A DNA stretch of 35,336 nucleotides from assembly GCA_964587835.1 (NCBI GenBank), contig CAZPMN010000029.1:1-35336 (forward strand). Reading direction: 5' to 3'. This DNA comes from Erginobacter sp964587835. Its GTDB lineage: Bacteria > Auribacterota > Erginobacteria > Erginobacterales > Erginobacteraceae. A program made the translations under genes and the position numbers. The notes beneath the pieces are model-generated. The model searched no databases, was not told the origin of the DNA, and saw only the letters and a list, made by a program, of their open reading frames with translations. Positions 8,722 to 15,529 of this stretch are shown here, in pieces. Within the stretch, counting starts at the first letter, position 1, and the number at the start of each line of letters is the position of its first letter.

Positions 8722-9495
8722 TCAGGTCGTTGGCCTCGGGGGGATGACCGGTCGGGCGGAGGGCGGAGGAGGGCGATCCGCCGGGAGGGTGGCCCGGTTT
8801 ATCAAATGGAAGCCCAGAGCGGCCACCAGGAATGTCGCACCCAGCATCTCCGCTCCTTCCTCCAGGGCGATGTTAGCCCAAGCCGGCAGGAGCCAGATCA
8901 TCTCCAGCAGGACCGAGATCAGCCACAGCCCGCCCCCGGCCAGGGTGAGGATGACCAGCCCGACCCGACGGCGGACGGAAAGGATCAAGAAAAGCATAAA
9001 TACGCCCAGGAGGGCACCGTAGGGGAGGGCCCACCACAGACTGGCCGAGAGTGGGATCTGGGGAAAGAAACGGACCATCGAGCCGCCATACATCTCGTGG
9101 AGCACGGCGGTCTCGTCGATCGACATCACGATAAATACCAGGGAGCCATACCTCCAGAAGAGCGGCCGGATACTCTGGCCCTCCCCGCGATCGACCCAGG
9201 AGATCAAGAGACAGAGAACACCGGCCAGGAGCAGCTGGAGGCTGGAAAACCAGACCGACAGGGAGCCTTCCGACTCCAGGTCAAACCCGCCGATATGGCC
9301 GTCAACCGTTTGGGCGGCGAGATCCGCCAGGACCACTGTGCTGAACAGGTGCAGGGCGATCAGAACCGCCTGGCAGCCCAAAAGAAAGACCAGGATCATC
9401 CGAAGCGCGCGGCGGGGGTCGTCCACGGCCCCGATCAGCGCTCGGACCAGTTCCTGTCTCACCCTCAAATTTCCCGATCGGGCGGCCATCTTCAT
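8722..9495 (-). CDS. Six-helix integral membrane protein of unknown function
   Basis: I do not recognise a named family. The 257-residue product has about six hydrophobic helices: MILVFLLGCQAVLIALHLF, VWFSSLQLLLAGVLCLLI, FWRYGSLVFIVMSI, WALPYGALLGVFMLFLIL, LVILTLAGGGLWLISVLLEM and a C-terminal LGATFLVAALGFHLI. Within the third helix and the adjoining loop is SIDETAVLHEMYG, an acidic/His motif that I have seen in other uncharacterised membrane proteins and that may bind metal or protons. The last residues are Pro-rich. I chose ATG 9495 because AAAGGA lies directly upstream; reading further upstream in frame runs into the coding antisense of the neighbouring gene and has no protein-like composition. 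It is followed by the receiver and kinase genes, so a sensory link is possible. Confidence 0.68.
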   Translation of the reverse strand: MKMAARSGNLRVRQELVRALIGAVDDPRRALRMILVFLLGCQAVLIALHLFSTVVLADLAAQTVDGHIGGFDLESEGSLSVWFSSLQLLLAGVLCLLISWVDRGEGQSIRPLFWRYGSLVFIVMSIDETAVLHEMYGGSMVRFFPQIPLSASLWWALPYGALLGVFMLFLILSVRRRVGLVILTLAGGGLWLISVLLEMIWLLPAWANIALEEGAEMLGATFLVAALGFHLINRATLPADRPPPPSARPVIPPRPTT

Positions 9496-9544
9496 TTTTC
9501 CTTTCATTCCCGGCCGGGAGGGGATCCTCCCCCGGGATCTTGGA

Positions 9545-10324
9545 TCAACCTTTTCCCGAACAATAACGGGATCTGAATTCCCGGACGATCCCGGAGAGGT
9601 GGTCATCGAGAATCGAATAGACCTTCCGCTCGATCTCCGCCGGAATTCCGCCGTAGTAAGCCCCGGCCACCGCTCCGGTGATACAGGCCACCGTATCGCT
9701 ATCCCCCCCCAGGGAGACGGCGTTGCGGATGGCGTCCTCGAAATCGGAGGATTCAAGGAACGCCCGCAGGGCCGCCGGCACCGTCCCGGGACAGGATTCG
9801 TCAAAGGTATAGCCCGGGCGGATATCGTCGAGGGTCCGGGAGAGCTCGTAATCGAATTCCCGCTCGAGGTATTCCCGGATCGCCTCCATTGACTCCCCCT
9901 GCCGGGCCAGGAAAACCGCCGCGGCGACCGCCTGGCCTCCCTTGATCCCTTCGGGATGGTTATGGGTGACTTCGGTGAACTCTTTCGCCCGGCTTAAGAC
10001 CGTCTTTAAGTCCCCGTAAGCCCAGCCGGCCGGGCTGATCCGCATCGCCGCCCCGTTCCCCCAGCTGTTGTAGGGAGATTCGTCTTCGGAGAGAGCCCAC
10101 CGCAGGAACCTCCCTCCGTATCCGCCCCCCGGATACCGGCGCGTGAAAATCTTGAGGTTCTTTCGGTAGGGTGTACCAGTGAGGATGGTGTCGGCCAGGG
10201 CGACGGTAAGGATCGTGTCGTCGGTAAAGAAGCAGTCCGGGGAGAAGAGCTCGAATTCCGTGGTCTTGATGTTATTCCACTCGTAGACCGAACCGATGAT
10301 ATCTCCCGCCAGCGCCCCCAGCAT
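9545..10324 (-). CDS. ADP-ribosylglycohydrolase (DraG/ARH family)
   Basis: A 259-residue DraG-type enzyme expected to hydrolyse ADP-ribose from modified proteins, or from nucleic acid or ADP-ribosylated small molecules. The dinuclear metal site is visible: GDIIGS near the N-terminus, FFTDDTILT (residues about 32-40), the NGAAMRISPAGW segment, and SLGGDSDTVACITGAVAGAYYG in the C-terminal part, with the paired Asp residues conserved. The start ATG 10324 has GGGAGG nine bases upstream. No matching ADP-ribosyltransferase gene is seen in the window, so whether it serves a toxin, a DraT-like nitrogenase switch or housekeeping is unknown. It is transcribed toward the membrane protein, receiver and kinase genes. 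Confidence 0.88.
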   Translation of the reverse strand: MLGALAGDIIGSVYEWNNIKTTEFELFSPDCFFTDDTILTVALADTILTGTPYRKNLKIFTRRYPGGGYGGRFLRWALSEDESPYNSWGNGAAMRISPAGWAYGDLKTVLSRAKEFTEVTHNHPEGIKGGQAVAAAVFLARQGESMEAIREYLEREFDYELSRTLDDIRPGYTFDESCPGTVPAALRAFLESSDFEDAIRNAVSLGGDSDTVACITGAVAGAYYGGIPAEIERKVYSILDDHLSGIVREFRSRYCSGKG

Positions 10325-10354
10325 CTTCTCTGCCTCCCTAATCCGGTTAACTCA

Positions 10355-10382
10355 CTGATTACTGATTACCGATTACTGACTA
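10355..10382. repeat. Heptanucleotide tandem array (four units of CYGAYTA)
   Basis: Four head-to-tail seven-base units (CTGATTA, CTGATTA, CCGATTA, CTGACTA) lie between the ADP-ribosylglycohydrolase start and the small repeat protein, and the last unit contains that protein's stop codon. The same unit recurs in a longer array at 24243-24320. Heptamer arrays of this kind resemble the short tandemly repeated repetitive sequences known from filamentous cyanobacteria; shared origin is not implied. Confidence 0.75.
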
Positions 10383-10694
10383 CCGGCACCCCGGAAAGGC
10401 TTCCACCCACTGGATCCTGTAGTCGGGGAAAGCATCGACGATCTCGACTTTCCAGTCCGGGAAGGCTTCCACGATCTGCCACTTCCCGGGCCCATCGGGA
10501 AAGGCCTCGACCCGTTGGACCCGGATGTCGGGGAAAGCCCTGACCACCTGGACCTTGACGTCGCCGAAGTCCTCGACGATCTGGATCCGTCCGTAGAGCC
10601 GGCACTTGTCGGGAATACCTCCGCCAGCCCTCATTTGCACCGACCAGACCGCCCCCAGTAGAACTAGGCTCGCGATAAGAGAAAGCTTCATCAT
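10380..10694 (-). CDS. Small secreted six-repeat protein, 7(1) septoil-knot-like
   Basis: A 104-residue exported protein. An N-terminal signal sequence (MMKLSLIASLVLLGAVWSV, likely cleaved near residue 22-24) is followed by six near-identical units, each a beta strand pair ending in (A/D)F(P/G)(D/G). The key Phe residues are 43, 54, 65, 78, 89 and 100, so the period is 11 residues with a two-residue insertion (GPGKW) in the middle. Cysteines at 31 and 103 bracket the repeat region and could form a disulfide. The unit pattern, with a Trp-bearing central insertion, matches what I recall of the DUF6150 / 7(1) septoil knot family, one of the most complex protein knots predicted. Family assignment is from memory. 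Start ATG 10694 (or 10691) has GGAAG upstream. Its function is unknown. Confidence 0.75.
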   Translation of the reverse strand: MMKLSLIASLVLLGAVWSVQMRAGGGIPDKCRLYGRIQIVEDFGDVKVQVVRAFPDIRVQRVEAFPDGPGKWQIVEAFPDWKVEIVDAFPDYRIQWVEAFPGCR

Positions 10695-10776
10695 AAATCT
10701 TCCGCTTCTTGAATCGAGACGGTGCCTACTACAAATCTTGGGGGCCGGCCTGTCCCTTCTCGAAGAATCAGTTAGC

Positions 10777-13700
10777 CTACCTCGTCACCGGAACGTCACC
10801 GGGCTTGCCCCAGTACGCCCTGGTTACATCCTTAATGAACCAATATCCGCTGGAGGGGCGGTAGACCCCGATCCGGTCACGGCCATCTCCTCCGTAATCC
10901 CCCGGAACCGGGATGTCCCCGGGGCGGCCCCAGTAAGCCCGAGAGACATTCCTGACTGCCCATAATCCGCTGGATTGCCGGAAGACCGCAGGGCCCCACT
11001 TCCTCTCCGCACCATAAGCCCCGGGAGCCGGCAGGTCGTCGTTAGGTTTGCCCCAGTAGACCTTGGTCAGATCCTTGATGAACCAAAACCCGGTTGACGG
11101 GCGGTAGCAGCCGATCTCAGCAGTGCCATTGCCGCTATAGTCTCCGGGGAGTGGTTCGTCATTTCCACCGCCCTGACCCCAGTAAGCTCTGGTTACCCGG
11201 CGCACCGCCCAGAGCCCCGAGGAGGGACGATAGACCCCGATGTCAGTGGACCCATCGCCGTCGAAGTCCCCGGCGGCGGGAAGATCGTCGTTGGGTTTAC
11301 CCCAGAAGACCCTGGTCAGATCCTTGATAAACCAGTACCCACTCGAAGGGCGGTAGGCCCCGATCTCGGTAGTCCCGTCCCCGGTGTAGTCGCCGGGGAC
11401 CGGAATATCCCCCGACCGGCCCCAGTAGGCCCGGGTGATTCCCCGGATCAGCCAGAACCCCGAGGAGGGGCGGTAGACTCCGATGTCGCTGGTCCCGTCT
11501 CCATCATAGTCATAGATCCAGCGAGAAACGGGGGTCGGCCCGGCAAAGGGCGAAGGGGAGGGGGTTGTCGGAGGAGAAGGAAACGGGCTGAGCGACGGGG
11601 TTGGAGTGAGCATGGGAGAAGGCATAACTGAAGGAGTCGGATTCGGAGTCTTATAACCCTCGGGGGTTGGGGTGGAACTGGGAGACGGCGTCGCCGGGGG
11701 GAGGGGCTGCCATTGCAGCAGTGGATAGGTAATACCGGGGCGCATATGCCAGACCGTGGCAAAGTTCCAACCCAGGTCGGTGAAGGTGGTCTGGGTCATC
11801 ATCTCGGCGGTGGTCCGGGGTTCTCCCTTCCCGGTGTCCGATTTGAAGGAAGTTTCGCTGTCGTAAAAGCAGCCCTCGGGCGCGTTGTCGATCAGATAAC
11901 CGATCAATCCCCCCGCCGAGGCCGCGGCGGTGAAACAGCCGGTTGAATATGAATGATAGATTCTGGAGTCGTAATACGCCCGGCCCACCAGACCACCCGC
12001 CCGGCTGCCCGCAGTGCTCCCGTCTCCCCGGGCGTAACAGTACTCAATCGAACCATCGTAATCAAAACCCACCAGGCCGCCCACGTGGTGGCTGGTCCCG
12101 GTAACATTCACGAAGGCTGCCGAGCTAAAGATCTGGCCCCGATTATGACCTACCAACCCCCCGACGTCGCCGGAACCGGAAACCGCCCCGTCAGCCGCAC
12201 ACCGGGAGATCCTCCCCTCGTTGCCGCCGGCGATGCTCCCGGTCCCCGATGAACCCGTGATCTGGATCCCCTCCAGCCTCACGTTGTCGCCGGCCGCTCC
12301 CTCTCCAATCCATCCGAACAGGCCGATTGACATGGTGTCGGGCCGGTAAATATAGAGACCGGTGACGGTGTATCCCAGCCCATCAAAGGAACCGCGAAAC
12401 GGGCCGGCCTCGTCCCCGATGGGTTCGAAACCCCGGTAGTAACCTCCGGCCGTATAGTAGTCCCAGGCCGCGGTGGCTGAAGCGTCAATATCGTTGGCCA
12501 GGCGATAGCTGGCGTAAAGGTTTTCCCGCACAGCCTGCAGTCCGAACACGTCGGTTATGTAGATGAGAGGAGTTGGAGTCGGGGTCGGGGTTTGGTAACC
12601 GGCGGGGGTGGGCGTGACCGAAGAAGTCGGAATCGGTGAGGGTGTGGCGGTGGGAGAGGGGGAAGGGGTGGACGAAGCGGTCGGGGTGGCGGTCGGGGTC
12701 TTGAAACCGGCGGGGGTGGGAGTAACCGAAGCGGTCGGGCTGGGTGTTGGCGGCGGGGTGGGGAACAGCCGGTATTTTTGATTGAGGTAATTTTCCACCG
12801 AGTTCCTCTCCAGGTCTGAGAGGACTCGATCGTAGATCAGTATCTCGGCGATCTTGCCCCGGGGCCCGGTGTAACCGGCCAATCCTATGTACTTGAACCT
12901 GTAGTGAAAAGAGCCGGAATTGATGCCGGTGGTGGCCCCCCGGGCGACCGAATTCAGCCATCTCTTCCCCTCCCCCACCCCAGGGGACATCGACCCCACG
13001 GTCAGGTAGTAGGTATCTGCGGTCAGCTCGACCGCACTGGCCCCTCCCCCAACATACCAGTAGTCTCCGTAATGGAGATAGGGAGATCCGCCGCCGGAGT
13101 GGGCCAGAACCTGGGCGTCACCGTCATCGCTCCTCGCCCAGACAACCGCGTAGGTAAAGGCGTCGACGGTATCGAACTCCGCGAAATCCAGCCAGTTCTG
13201 GGCGCTGGTACTGAACTGCACGATCGGTAACCCATTGATCCCGTTTGTATAATATCGCGGCCTGTAGGTATCGCTAACCTGAGCGGCGTCTTTCTTGTCC
13301 GGGGACCAGTCGGACCAGGCGGCCACCTGGCCTCCGTTGTTCACCCCGGTGATCCGGTCGGCGGCGTAATGCCGCCGCAACCCTTCGATCAGGTGAGGTG
13401 CGGGTCTCGGCGTGGGGCTCGTGGTCGGCGTCGGGGTCGGGGTAACCGATGCAGTAGGCGTTGCGCTCGGGGTCGGGGTCGGGGTCTTGTAACCGTCAGG
13501 TGTCGCGGTCGGGGTAGAGGTCGGCGGAGGGATATCCTGCCACTGCAAGTAGGGATAGGTCCCCCCCTCCCGCATATGCCAGACCGCGGCGAAGTCCCAG
13601 GGAGGGTCGAAGGTGGCCTGAGCCTTCATCTCGGCAGTGGTCTTCGGCACCCCCGTCGCCGTGTCCGACTTGAAGGAGGTTTCGCGATCGTAATAACAGT

Positions 13701-14466
13701 CCGTTACCGCCGTCCAGCTCAGTCCGATCAATCCCCCCGCCGAAGCCGAGGCCGTGAAACAACCCGTGGAATAGGAATGACGGATGCGGGAATGATCGTA
13801 AACTCGTCCCACCAGACCTCCCGCCCGACTTCCCGCGGTACTTCCGTCACCCCGGGCATAGCAGTTGGAAATGACCCCGTCGAAATCAAACCCGACCAGG
13901 CCGCCCACGTGGTGGCTGGTCGCGGTCACGTTGACAAACGCGGCGGACTCGATGATCGACCCGTGGTTGCAGCCGGCCAGTCCGCCGACATCACCGCCGC
14001 CGGCGACGGCTCCCGTCGCCAGGGAACCGGAGATCGTCCCCTCGTTAAACCCCGCGATGCTCCCCGTTTCACCACTCCCCCGGATATCGACATCCTCCAG
14101 CCGCAGACCGGTGATCAGGCTCTCCCCCGCGGTGTATCCGAACAGTCCGACATACTGGGAAGTCCGCCGGATGTAGAGATCCGTGATGGTAAAACTCTGG
14201 CCGTTGAAGGTGCCGCTGAACTTACTCTCGGGGCCGCCCACCGGCTCGAAGCCGAAATAATATCCGCCGGCCGAGTCCCAATTCCAGGCTGTCGTGGCCG
14301 AGGCGTCGATTTCGTTGACAAGGATGTAGTCCCCGGCCAGGTCGTTGTTCATAGCCTGGAGCTGTTCCAGGGTAGCTATCTCGGTGGGCTGAGCAAGGAG
14401 GGAACAGGCAATTCCGGACAGCAAGGCTACCCCTAACATTCCGGACGTTACCCTTGACTTATTCAT
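10777..14466 (-). CDS. 1229-residue secreted mosaic protein: GLUG - LamG-like - GLUG - FG-GAP-like repeats
   Basis: A very large exported protein. A signal peptide occupies about residues 1-25 (GVALLSGIACSLLA). The first GLUG-type module is at about 27-310 (repeats such as GGLVGFDFDGVISNCYARGD and GGLAGCNHGSI). A Pro/Thr linker leads to a laminin-G/concanavalin-like domain (about 357-566, ending KIAEILIYDRVLSDLERNSV, a common LamG-3 finish). A second linker is followed by a second GLUG module (about 636-915), closely similar to the first. A third linker leads to six FG-GAP-like units (about 980-1229; DYDGDGTSDIGVYRPSSG type, Asp-rich and probably calcium binding). Unit five has lost its Asp pattern (AYGAERKWGPAVFRQSSG). 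No membrane anchor or sorting motif is seen at the C-terminus. A role as a secreted or surface adhesin binding glycans or proteins is inference. Confidence 0.85.
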   Translation of the reverse strand: MNKSRVTSGMLGVALLSGIACSLLAQPTEIATLEQLQAMNNDLAGDYILVNEIDASATTAWNWDSAGGYYFGFEPVGGPESKFSGTFNGQSFTITDLYIRRTSQYVGLFGYTAGESLITGLRLEDVDIRGSGETGSIAGFNEGTISGSLATGAVAGGGDVGGLAGCNHGSIIESAAFVNVTATSHHVGGLVGFDFDGVISNCYARGDGSTAGSRAGGLVGRVYDHSRIRHSYSTGCFTASASAGGLIGLSWTAVTDCYYDRETSFKSDTATGVPKTTAEMKAQATFDPPWDFAAVWHMREGGTYPYLQWQDIPPPTSTPTATPDGYKTPTPTPSATPTASVTPTPTPTTSPTPRPAPHLIEGLRRHYAADRITGVNNGGQVAAWSDWSPDKKDAAQVSDTYRPRYYTNGINGLPIVQFSTSAQNWLDFAEFDTVDAFTYAVVWARSDDGDAQVLAHSGGGSPYLHYGDYWYVGGGASAVELTADTYYLTVGSMSPGVGEGKRWLNSVARGATTGINSGSFHYRFKYIGLAGYTGPRGKIAEILIYDRVLSDLERNSVENYLNQKYRLFPTPPPTPSPTASVTPTPAGFKTPTATPTASSTPSPSPTATPSPIPTSSVTPTPAGYQTPTPTPTPLIYITDVFGLQAVRENLYASYRLANDIDASATAAWDYYTAGGYYRGFEPIGDEAGPFRGSFDGLGYTVTGLYIYRPDTMSIGLFGWIGEGAAGDNVRLEGIQITGSSGTGSIAGGNEGRISRCAADGAVSGSGDVGGLVGHNRGQIFSSAAFVNVTGTSHHVGGLVGFDYDGSIEYCYARGDGSTAGSRAGGLVGRAYYDSRIYHSYSTGCFTAAASAGGLIGYLIDNAPEGCFYDSETSFKSDTGKGEPRTTAEMMTQTTFTDLGWNFATVWHMRPGITYPLLQWQPLPPATPSPSSTPTPEGYKTPNPTPSVMPSPMLTPTPSLSPFPSPPTTPSPSPFAGPTPVSRWIYDYDGDGTSDIGVYRPSSGFWLIRGITRAYWGRSGDIPVPGDYTGDGTTEIGAYRPSSGYWFIKDLTRVFWGKPNDDLPAAGDFDGDGSTDIGVYRPSSGLWAVRRVTRAYWGQGGGNDEPLPGDYSGNGTAEIGCYRPSTGFWFIKDLTKVYWGKPNDDLPAPGAYGAERKWGPAVFRQSSGLWAVRNVSRAYWGRPGDIPVPGDYGGDGRDRIGVYRPSSGYWFIKDVTRAYWGKPGDVPVTR
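10780..11516 (-). repeat. Six FG-GAP-like units encoded in tandem
   Basis: The 3' part of the mosaic gene encodes six units of about 40 residues. They alternate between an LWAVR..(T/S)RAYWG form and a YWFIKDLT(R/K)V(F/Y)WGK form, so the real duplication unit may be a pair of about 80 residues. Related units occur in the gene at 15530-16627. Unit five (about 10960-11050) has diverged and lacks the acidic DxDGDG-type loop. Confidence 0.8.
11718..12560 (-). repeat. Second copy of GLUG module within the mosaic gene
   Basis: Encodes the second GLUG module, an internal duplicate of 13535-14385. Shared landmarks are the AFVNVTGTSHHVGGLVGFD-type core, YARGDGSTAGSRAGGLVGR, SYSTGCFTA(A/S)ASAGGLIG, and the exit EMMTQTTFTDLGWNFATVWHMR, matching EMKAQATFDPPWDFAAVWHMR of copy one in all but a few positions. 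The similarity suggests a fairly recent duplication or conversion. Confidence 0.75.
13535..14385 (-). repeat. First copy of GLUG module within the mosaic gene
   Basis: Encodes the first GLUG module (residues about 27-310). It is the partner of the copy at 11718-12560; the two are separated by the LamG-like domain and two Pro/Thr linkers. Confidence 0.75.
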
Positions 14467-14590
14467 CCTGACCTCGGGTTTTTCTCCCTGAATCCACCTT
14501 GTTCATTCCGGCGGAGGGCTGGAGCCTCAAGCGACTCCCAACCCGAAAAAACGCTATTCGTCCCGAGGAACGTGGACATCGGGAAAACCA

Positions 14591-14618
14591 CGTATAATGT
14601 AATGGATATTTCTGCCAA
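14591..14618 (-). promoter_or_regulatory. Candidate sigma-70 promoter for the mosaic protein gene
   Basis: Read on the minus strand, TTGGCA (14613-14618) and TATACG (14591-14596) are separated by 16 bases, about 125 bases before the start codon of the mosaic protein. On the plus strand the same site also reads TATAAT at 14593-14598, but without a good upstream -35 at 17 bases. Confidence 0.4.
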
Positions 14619-14751
14619 AGTCAATCGGGGGGTTACATCGGGGGGCTGAAAAAGCTGTACTAATCTATGTGTTCTAACCGGGCGGCAGATCACGGCACAT
14701 CCGGTGGTTTCACCGGCGGGGGGATTTTATGGCGAATGCGGATTTTTTATA

Positions 14752-14779
14752 TTGAAAAGAAGTCCGAAATGGTTACTAA
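14752..14779 (+). promoter_or_regulatory. Weak candidate promoter for the tRNA pair
   Basis: TTGAAA (14752-14757) and TACTAA (14774-14779) are separated by 16 bases and lie about 70 bases before tRNA-Lys. The match is weak. The remaining upstream gap (14467-14751) shows no gene, only the mosaic-gene promoter candidate. Confidence 0.3.
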
Positions 14780-14797
14780 TAAGGTTGCCGCAGAAAC

Positions 14798-14838
14798 CCC
14801 ATCGAACTTGCGTTCGCTTCGCTCCGTAAGTTCGTGGG
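14798..14838. repeat. REP-like hairpin just upstream of tRNA-Lys
   Basis: CCCA-T-CGAACTT (14798-14809) pairs with AAGTTCGTGGG (14828-14838) with one bulged T and an 18-base loop rich in TTCGC. It ends nine bases before the tRNA. It resembles REP-type palindromes, and the loop composition is similar to the palindromic element at 23021-23138. Confidence 0.55.
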
Positions 14839-14847
14839 CTTCATGCC

Positions 14848-14920
14848 GGGGGCGTAGCTCAGTTGGCAGAGCAACGGCCTTTTAAGCCGTCGGTCGAAGG
14901 TTCGAATCCTTCCGCCCTCA
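14848..14920 (+). tRNA. tRNA-Lys (anticodon TTT)
   Basis: A 73-base cloverleaf. The acceptor GGGGGCG pairs with CGCCCTC with one G-T wobble, and the discriminator base is A. The D arm is GCTCAGTTGGCAGAGC. The anticodon stem ACGGC/GCCGT encloses the loop CTTTTAA, so the anticodon is TTT. The T arm is GAAGG-TTCGAAT-CCTTC. No CCA is encoded. tRNA-Glu follows 88 bases later on the same strand. Confidence 0.96.
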
Positions 14921-14970
14921 TTTTTCCCTTCGGGAAAAATGAAAGCAAAATTTTTCGAAGGAAAATTTTG
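14920..14970 (+). repeat. Two back-to-back hairpins between the tRNA genes
   Basis: Hairpin one, 14920-14940, has perfect nine-base arms ATTTTTCCC/GGGAAAAAT around TTC. Hairpin two, about 14946-14970, has CAAAATTTTTC paired with GGAAAATTTTG around GAA, with one wobble. Neither is followed by a T-run on the plus strand as a terminator would be. They could be processing signals for the tRNA precursor or small palindromic repeats. Confidence 0.6.
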
Positions 14971-15008
14971 ACCCCGTCGTCATATCTGATAATCCAGAGT
15001 AAACTAAT

Positions 15009-15080
15009 GACCCCGTCGTCCAGCGGTTAGGACACAGGCCTTTCAAGCCTGTAACACGGGTTCGATCCCCGTCGGGGTCG
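15009..15080 (+). tRNA. tRNA-Glu (anticodon TTC)
   Basis: A 72-base cloverleaf. The acceptor GACCCCG pairs fully with CGGGGTC, and the discriminator base is G. The D arm GTCCAGCGGTTAGGAC is typical of tRNA-Glu. The anticodon stem CAGGC/GCCTG encloses CTTTCAA, so the anticodon is TTC. The T arm contains GGTTCGATCCC. No CCA is encoded. A 13-base copy of its 5' start lies at 14969-14981. Confidence 0.96.
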
Positions 15081-15084
15081 TTAG

Positions 15085-15118
15085 AGCCGGGAAGGGACTA
15101 TCCCTTCCCGGCTTTTTT
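15085..15118 (+). terminator. Strong intrinsic terminator after the tRNA pair
   Basis: A perfect 13-base stem (AGCCGGGAAGGGA with TCCCTTCCCGGCT) around a CTA loop, followed by six T residues, four bases after tRNA-Glu. It probably ends the tRNA-Lys/tRNA-Glu transcript. Confidence 0.93.
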
Positions 15119-15240
15119 ATTCACGAGAGTCAGGACACCCCGTGCATTGCTCGGGAACGCGATCTCCGGAAGCCGGGATCAGGTTGAAATCATCCGGGAA
15201 ATATCTTCAGGCCCCCGCCAGGTACATTGCCTGGTCGGAC

Positions 15241-15269
15241 TTGACACAATATGTGTTATCTATTAAGTT
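15241..15269 (+). promoter_or_regulatory. Candidate promoter in an AT-rich island
   Basis: A consensus TTGACA (15241-15246) stands at the start of an AT-rich island unusual for this GC-rich window. A weak -10 is either TAAGTT at 17 bases or TATTAA at 14 bases. The site overlaps the near-palindrome ACACAATATGTGT, a possible operator. It precedes the beta-helix remnant and the intact beta-helix gene. Confidence 0.35.
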
Positions 15270-15299
15270 AATAACTGTAAATGCCTTCCTGCACCTGCA

Positions 15300-15450
15300 G
15301 CAATCCCCTCTTCCTGTTGCGGACTGGGAAGACTGCACGATACAGGGCGCTTACAGCCACTGCGACAACCTGGACTCCGGCCGGATAGTGAATAGCGCTA
15401 TTTTTCGATTGGCAAACTTCAGTCTCAGTTGCGCCAAGGTCGGCGATTGA
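15300..15450 (+). pseudogene. Possible remnant of a Cys-ladder beta-helix protein
   Basis: A short open frame ends at the TGA at 15448-15450. Its last 40 or so residues (ADWEDCTIQGAYSHCDNLDS, then GRIVNSAIFRLANFSLSCAK) repeat the rhythm of the C-terminal beta-helix of the next gene: a Cys every strand, aromatic-x-x-Cys, then N/S-C. No signal peptide or FG-GAP-like unit precedes it, so it looks like the tail of a decayed paralogue. The rest of the 15119-15529 gap shows only the candidate promoter. It may also be a chance frame. Confidence 0.35.
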
Positions 15451-15529
15451 CCGGCACGCCGGACCGGGGCGGTTCCGGCAAAGGCGGGGGCGACGACCGC
15501 AGATAATACCGCTGATAGGAGGCAGAAAG

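Noticed and set aside
9496..9804. N-terminal extension of the six-helix membrane protein
   Set aside because: The extension overlaps the 3' end of the ADP-ribosylglycohydrolase gene in another frame and has a Pro/Arg/Ser-rich composition with no fold. ATG 9495 has AAAGGA upstream.
13369..14436. Plus-strand open frame in the first GLUG region
   Set aside because: It is antisense to the mosaic gene, and the Arg-rich repeats arise from the complement of Pro/Thr linkers.
14467..14630. Riboswitch in the leader of the mosaic gene
   Set aside because: The leader of about 120 bases raised the possibility of a cyclic-di-GMP riboswitch, but no GEMM-type conserved core could be found.
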